A model generated the notes under the pieces. It did not search any database, was not told the origin of the DNA, and saw only the letters and a list, made by a program, of their open reading frames with translations. Positions 61,236 to 64,000 of a DNA stretch of 64,000 nt are shown piece by piece. The stretch is from Halorientalis marina (lineage in GTDB: Archaea; Halobacteriota; Halobacteria; Halobacteriales; Haloarculaceae): contig NZ_CP095487.1 of the NCBI RefSeq assembly GCF_023028345.1, positions 1,550,001 through 1,614,000 of the forward strand, given 5' to 3'. Within the stretch, counting starts at the first letter, position 1. Each line of letters starts with the position of its first letter. Position numbers and translations under genes: made by a program.

Positions 61236-61352
61236 CAGGTACCACCCCTACTGGGAGCCACGGGCCGGACGCGGTGACGCGTCCCTCGCTACTGGCGAAC
61301 GATCGGTCGTGTGGATAGGCTGCATGGTCAGTCCCATCCCCGCGAGAGGGCT

Positions 61353-61359
61353 TTGTTAA
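61353..61359 (-). promoter_or_regulatory. TTAACAA variant element upstream of DUF5658-like gene
   Basis: Minus-strand GCTTAACAAAGC lies 27 nt before an in-frame ATG at 61325 whose frame is interrupted by TAG before the GTG at 61235. Confidence 0.35.
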
Positions 61360-61472
61360 GCGCTGACCATGCAGGTCCTGGGGCAGGTACGAATCGCCTA
61401 CGCTAGACCAAGCGGTCCTCGACTGGTCCGAGTTCGACGGTTCCGTGTCAGTCCCACGGCCGGTGGCGGCGG

Positions 61473-61769
61473 TCAATCGGCCAACACTGCCTGTTCGTCC
61501 TCGACGTACGAGTTCTCCCACTCGCGGCGACTCTCCAACTCCCGGAGACCCCTATCGGTCAGCGAGTAGACGTTGGTTCGACGGTCTTTCTTGCCTTTCT
61601 GTATCAGCCCTTTCTCGACGAGTTCGTCGAGGTTGGGGTACAGTCGCCCGTGGTGAATTTCCGATTCGTAGTACTTCTCCAGTTCGTCTTTGACTGCGAG
61701 TCCGTGTGGGCTGTCGATCCCCGCTACCAAGTACATGATGTCCCGCTGGAATCCTGTCAAATCGAACAT
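61473..61769 (-). CDS. PadR-family winged-helix regulator (right-hand paralogue)
   Basis: This 98-residue protein starts [17 protein letters not shown] and has [17 protein letters not shown] and a wing ([15 protein letters not shown]), nearly the same layout as 405-698: both share LTGFQRDI, the LYPNLD recognition region and the R-R/Q-WEN tail. It is a minimal PadR protein, likely a dimeric repressor. An ATAACAA element lies 31 nt before the ATG at 61769. The element and position make it a candidate regulator, or target, of the shared promoter motif. Confidence 0.88.
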   Translation of the reverse strand: MFDLTGFQRDIMYLVAGIDSPHGLAVKDELEKYYESEIHHGRLYPNLDELVEKGLIQKGKKDRRTNVYSLTDRGLRELESRREWENSYVEDEQAVLAD

Positions 61770-61800
61770 TGTTCGACAAACCATTATGTCCCTTCAGATA

Positions 61801-61807
61801 TTGTTAT
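61801..61807 (-). promoter_or_regulatory. ATAACAA element before PadR gene
   Basis: Minus-strand ACCATAACAATATC lies 31 nt before the ATG at 61769, preceded by TAGTCG 10 bp upstream as at 53069. Confidence 0.6.
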
Positions 61808-61955
61808 GGTCCGACTATCCGGGTAGTCGCTGCCGAACCGCCCGCCGTTCGGCCACGGACGCCCGCCCCTTGCTGTGGTTCCGTGGGTATCCCGGTACCG
61901 GTCCGAATCTATTCGGGACAACGATCGCATCGGCAACCGCTGAACCAACCGCAAA

Positions 61956-62063
61956 ATGGCACTGCCGTCGTGGACTGGTGCGGTCGTGATGTGTGGACTC
62001 TTGCTCGTCGTCGCCGCGTGGCTCTCCCGGGTCGAAGACTGGCGGTCGTACTCCCCGGTCTAA
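61956..62063 (+). CDS. Tiny single-helix membrane protein (35 aa), possibly an oxidase-locus remnant
   Basis: ATG 61956 to TAA 62061-62063 encodes [21 protein letters not shown] and a short tail, [13 protein letters not shown]. This is one membrane helix with an EDWRSY-type end that I associate with small proteins next to haloarchaeal terminal oxidases. The cytochrome oxidase fragment that follows within 50 bp supports that context. It could be an intact mini-protein or a broken end of a longer gene. Confidence 0.4.
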   Translation: MALPSWTGAVVMCGLLLVVAAWLSRVEDWRSYSPV

Positions 62064-62109
62064 GAGGTGACGGCGGACTGCTGGACCGTTCCGAGTACGA
62101 ACACCGCGA

Positions 62110-62437
62110 GAAACCGCGGGGAATCAGCCGCTGGCTGACGACGGACATCTTCTCTTGGACCGTGCTGGTCCAGTCCGCGCAGATATTCTTCGCGTTCCCG
62201 CTTTTGGGCAGTGCGCTCTTCATGCTGCTGCTGGACCGGAACTTCGCCACGACCCTCTTCGCGGTCGAAGGTGGCAGTCCGATACTGTGGCAACATCTGT
62301 TCTGGTTCTTCGGCCACCCCGAGGTGTACATCCTCGTACTCCCGCCCATGGGGCTGATCAGCTACATCCTCCTGCGGTTCTGTGGGCGGAAGCTGTTCGG
62401 GTTCAAGTTCGTCGTCTGCCGACGCTGGCGCTGCTGA
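62110..62437 (+). pseudogene. coxA: Cytochrome c/quinol oxidase subunit I fragment
   Basis: About 109 codons encode a central slice of haem-copper oxidase subunit [21 protein letters not shown], then [35 protein letters not shown] (the diagnostic FGHPEVY with the CuB His-Tyr pair), [19 protein letters not shown] complete CoxA has over 500 residues. The upstream helices and the later haem and CuB ligands are absent, and the frame ends in unrelated sequence. It is a clear remnant, without a start codon of its own. Confidence 0.82.
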
Positions 62438-62542
62438 TAAACTCTGGTCCTGATGGCAGTGATAATCGAACTCAGTTGCCGTTCATTACTGGATTTGGTG
62501 GTGCCAGCAAAGCAAATTCGTGTTGCTAAATTGTCATATGGT

Positions 62543-62930
62543 ATGGTCAAACGTACTATATCCACATCGGGTCACGAGCGGGTACAGGCGCACCCGGAAC
62601 AGGCCGAACTCCGTTTCGATGCGAACGGAAACGGCGAATCTGTGGCACTGGCGTGTGCTCCTGCACGGGATATCGAGGCGACAGTATTCGAGTCAATTTC
62701 CGATGAATCTGGCCGCACAATCAATTTCCGAGCGGGTGACGATGCGGATTCGTTCTTTTGTTCTGATGAAGAGAACGGCGCGCCCTAATCCGCCACGCAG
62801 TCAACTGAGGTCACGTGTATACCTGGGGAGGCAAGCGATATTATCCTCGCAACGACCGATGCTGGAGCGACCGTCAACGATGTCACCACCAGTTCCAGTG
62901 AGAGCCGAAAAACGACGAGAAACACCGAAA
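62543..62930 (+). pseudogene. Degraded SIMPL-domain (DUF541) gene
   Basis: ATG 62543 begins MVKRTISTSGHERVQAHPEQ, the first strand of the SIMPL domain, and continues to a stop at 62786-62788 with divergent sequence. From about 62828, after a frame change, the segment EASDIILATTDAGATVNDVT, followed by SSSESRKTTR, matches the internal SIMPL pattern (A-x-DAGATVNDV-x-F-x-LS-x-x-x-R). The two pieces are not contiguous in frame and the intermediate core is missing. It is most likely a decayed gene of a periplasmic or surface SIMPL protein. Confidence 0.6.
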
Positions 62931-63544
62931 ACATTTACAAAGTCCAAACCACGACTATATCTAAAATATATAATATTTATAAACTATATCGCTTTCTGAT
63001 TATTTGGCGTCCACTGTACGATCGACTGTTCACGATCTGGTTTCCAGGGACAGTCGACAGTTCCCCCAGGTCGTGTAAGACCCGGATCGCGTTGCCGTCG
63101 ATGGAACCGCGACCTCCTGCATTGAAAAGGCTGTGTGGGGTGCGTGTGAGTTATAAAAATAACGTTTATTGGGTATGTATATATTAAAATAGATGCTAAA
63201 AATAGGGTATTCTGAAAATATTGGTAAAGAAACCCCGCCACCTCGGTAACGGCGCTCCACGCTTCTGAGAGTCTATCCGTGGTATCGTTTTAATGAACGG
63301 CGGTTTCATGTGGTGGGAATCGGGGGGTGCCTGTTAGCGGTTTGGACCGGGTCTCGGAAACACTCACACAGAGACCATTCCAGTATCGAACATACCTTAT
63401 TCGATAATATAGGATACCTATATTTTTTAGAGCTATTGTATTATGGCGCACCGAGAAACTATTGACGAGTTTCAACTGTTCGTCTCCGCAGAATTCGGTC
63501 AAGTGAACATGACCCAGCGGGCGGCGCGACGACCGACTCGCCGA
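62931..63544. other. AT-rich intergenic zone
   Basis: This is the most AT-rich part of the window (about 62950-63000, 63150-63230 and 63390-63450). Longer minus-strand frames have a Tyr/Phe/Ile-rich makeup unlike haloarchaeal proteins and are probably not genes. A short plus-strand frame at 63443 (MAHRETIDEFQLFV) runs into the antisense of the next gene. No terminal repeats or transposase were recognised. It looks like a decaying insertion zone. Confidence 0.5.
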
Positions 63545-64000
63545 TCAGATCGTTTCGATTCGTCGCTGGGATTCGACGCCGGCGGCGTCCTCGGGCAGGA
63601 GAGCGGCGACCAGATGTGGGACTTCATCGGCGAAGTACTCGACGAGAGCCGCGATGCGGTCGCTGTCGATGGCCTCGAGCGAGTCCAGCAGCATGAACGG
63701 ACACTCCTCGGCCACGTCGTGGGTCAGATACCCCGCCAGCGCGAACACGAGTCCCGTCACCTCGCGCTCGCTCTCGCTCAGGTTGTCGATCGTGTCCTTG
63801 TAGGCCGAGCCCGACGCCGAGGACCGCACGACGTGGAGATCGAAGGACGTCTTCTGTACCGTCCGCCGCCCCTCTCGTACCTGCCGCTCGACCCGCTCGA
63901 TCCAGATGCGGTCGATGTTCGCGTACCCGAGCAATTCGAGGACCGTATCCATGTTGTCGTTGAACGCCTCGATGGCGTCTTTCTCGAGGCGGTCGATCCG
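63545..64000 (-). CDS. C-terminal part of an SMC/Rad50-like ATPase (archaea-specific SMC-related protein), partial
   Basis: The frame continues off the right edge; 151 residues are visible. They contain LSESEREVTGLVFALAGYL, an ABC-type signature helix, and PFMLLDSLEAIDSDRIAALVEYFAD, a Walker B segment followed by the D-loop region. The upstream residues (RIDRLEKDAIEAF) look like the end of a coiled coil. This fits the C-terminal head of an SMC-like protein known in haloarchaea as archaea-specific SMC-related protein, probably acting on DNA. The N-terminal Walker A lies outside. It marks the return to housekeeping-type sequence. Confidence 0.7.
   Translation of the reverse strand, partial: RIDRLEKDAIEAFNDNMDTVLELLGYANIDRIWIERVERQVREGRRTVQKTSFDLHVVRSSASGSAYKDTIDNLSESEREVTGLVFALAGYLTHDVAEECPFMLLDSLEAIDSDRIAALVEYFADEVPHLVAALLPEDAAGVESQRRIETI

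Noticed and set aside
61769..62110. Plus-strand frame joined to the CoxA fragment upstream
   Set aside because: It has no similarity to oxidase subunit I before about 62110, is Arg/Pro-rich, and overlaps the PadR promoter and the small 35-aa frame.
62984..63502. Minus-strand frames in the AT-rich zone
   Set aside because: Tyr/Phe/Ile-rich composition and no recognisable domain; open frames here reflect drift rather than genes.
1..64000. CRISPR arrays, tRNA/rRNA genes, insertion sequences
   Set aside because: I looked for evenly spaced repeats, clover-leaf-like segments and transposase motifs (DDE, Y1, TnpB zinc ribbon) and saw none convincing; a tRNA scan and an IS search would settle this.

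Overview
The window is haloarchaeal chromosome (class Halobacteria; genus not resolvable from sequence alone). The DNA is GC-rich and the proteins are strongly acidic. Several starts sit about 30 nt behind AT-rich TATA-like elements, which suggests leaderless transcripts. Haloarchaea-typical families are present: HalOD1, DUF7344-type winged helices, DUF354, DUF1616, PadR regulators and an SMC-related ATPase.

Layout. Bases 1-8,800 hold the end of an aminotransferase-like gene, many small regulators (PadR, HalOD1, three DUF7344-type proteins, a zinc-ribbon protein, another winged helix), a stand-alone NAD-binding domain of a UDP-sugar dehydrogenase, a 3-dehydrogenase/aminotransferase pair, and a complete UDP-HexNAc 6-dehydrogenase. 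Bases 8,800-23,400 hold a secreted protein, a hexapeptide acyltransferase, a minus-strand run (deacetylase, FemAB/GNAT-like transferase, phosphodiesterase, six-hairpin protein, GT4), a polytopic GT2, a DUF354 protein, a second Gfo/Idh oxidoreductase and an FG-GAP propeller. Bases 24,000-37,200 hold a DUF1616 membrane protein, a large polytopic protein, a BNR protein, a GtrB/GtrA/GT39 trio whose GT39 is frameshifted in a C7 tract, a Tat-type small subunit with a GMC oxidoreductase and a TIM-barrel isomerase, and a second GT39. Bases 37,300-59,600 hold two sulfatase-fold proteins, two Tat-type beta-helix proteins bracketing a FemAB/deacetylase/asparagine-synthase block, GT2 and twin GT4 genes, a Wzx-type flippase, UDP-GlcNAc 2-epimerase, a PPC/CARDB surface protein and a GalE-like epimerase. 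Bases 60,000-63,500 hold small regulators and a decaying zone with cytochrome oxidase and SIMPL remnants. The right edge is the C-terminus of an SMC-like ATPase.

Together this is a large exopolysaccharide or surface-glycan island. It encodes nucleotide-sugar synthesis (all five steps of a UDP-diacetamido-mannuronate route can be assigned), assembly glycosyltransferases, lipid-linked side-branch transfer, export, and modification or turnover (deacetylases, FemAB-like enzymes, amidotransferase, phosphatase-fold enzymes, beta-helix proteins, a probable exported sugar oxidase).

The most striking non-coding signal is a heptamer, ATAACAA (variants GTAACAA, TTAACAA). It recurs upstream of many island genes on both strands, always oriented with the gene, and often 24-35 nt before the start codon. 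It looks like a shared promoter element tying the dispersed transcription units into one regulon. Two PadR paralogues lie near the two ends of the island, and one of them has this element.
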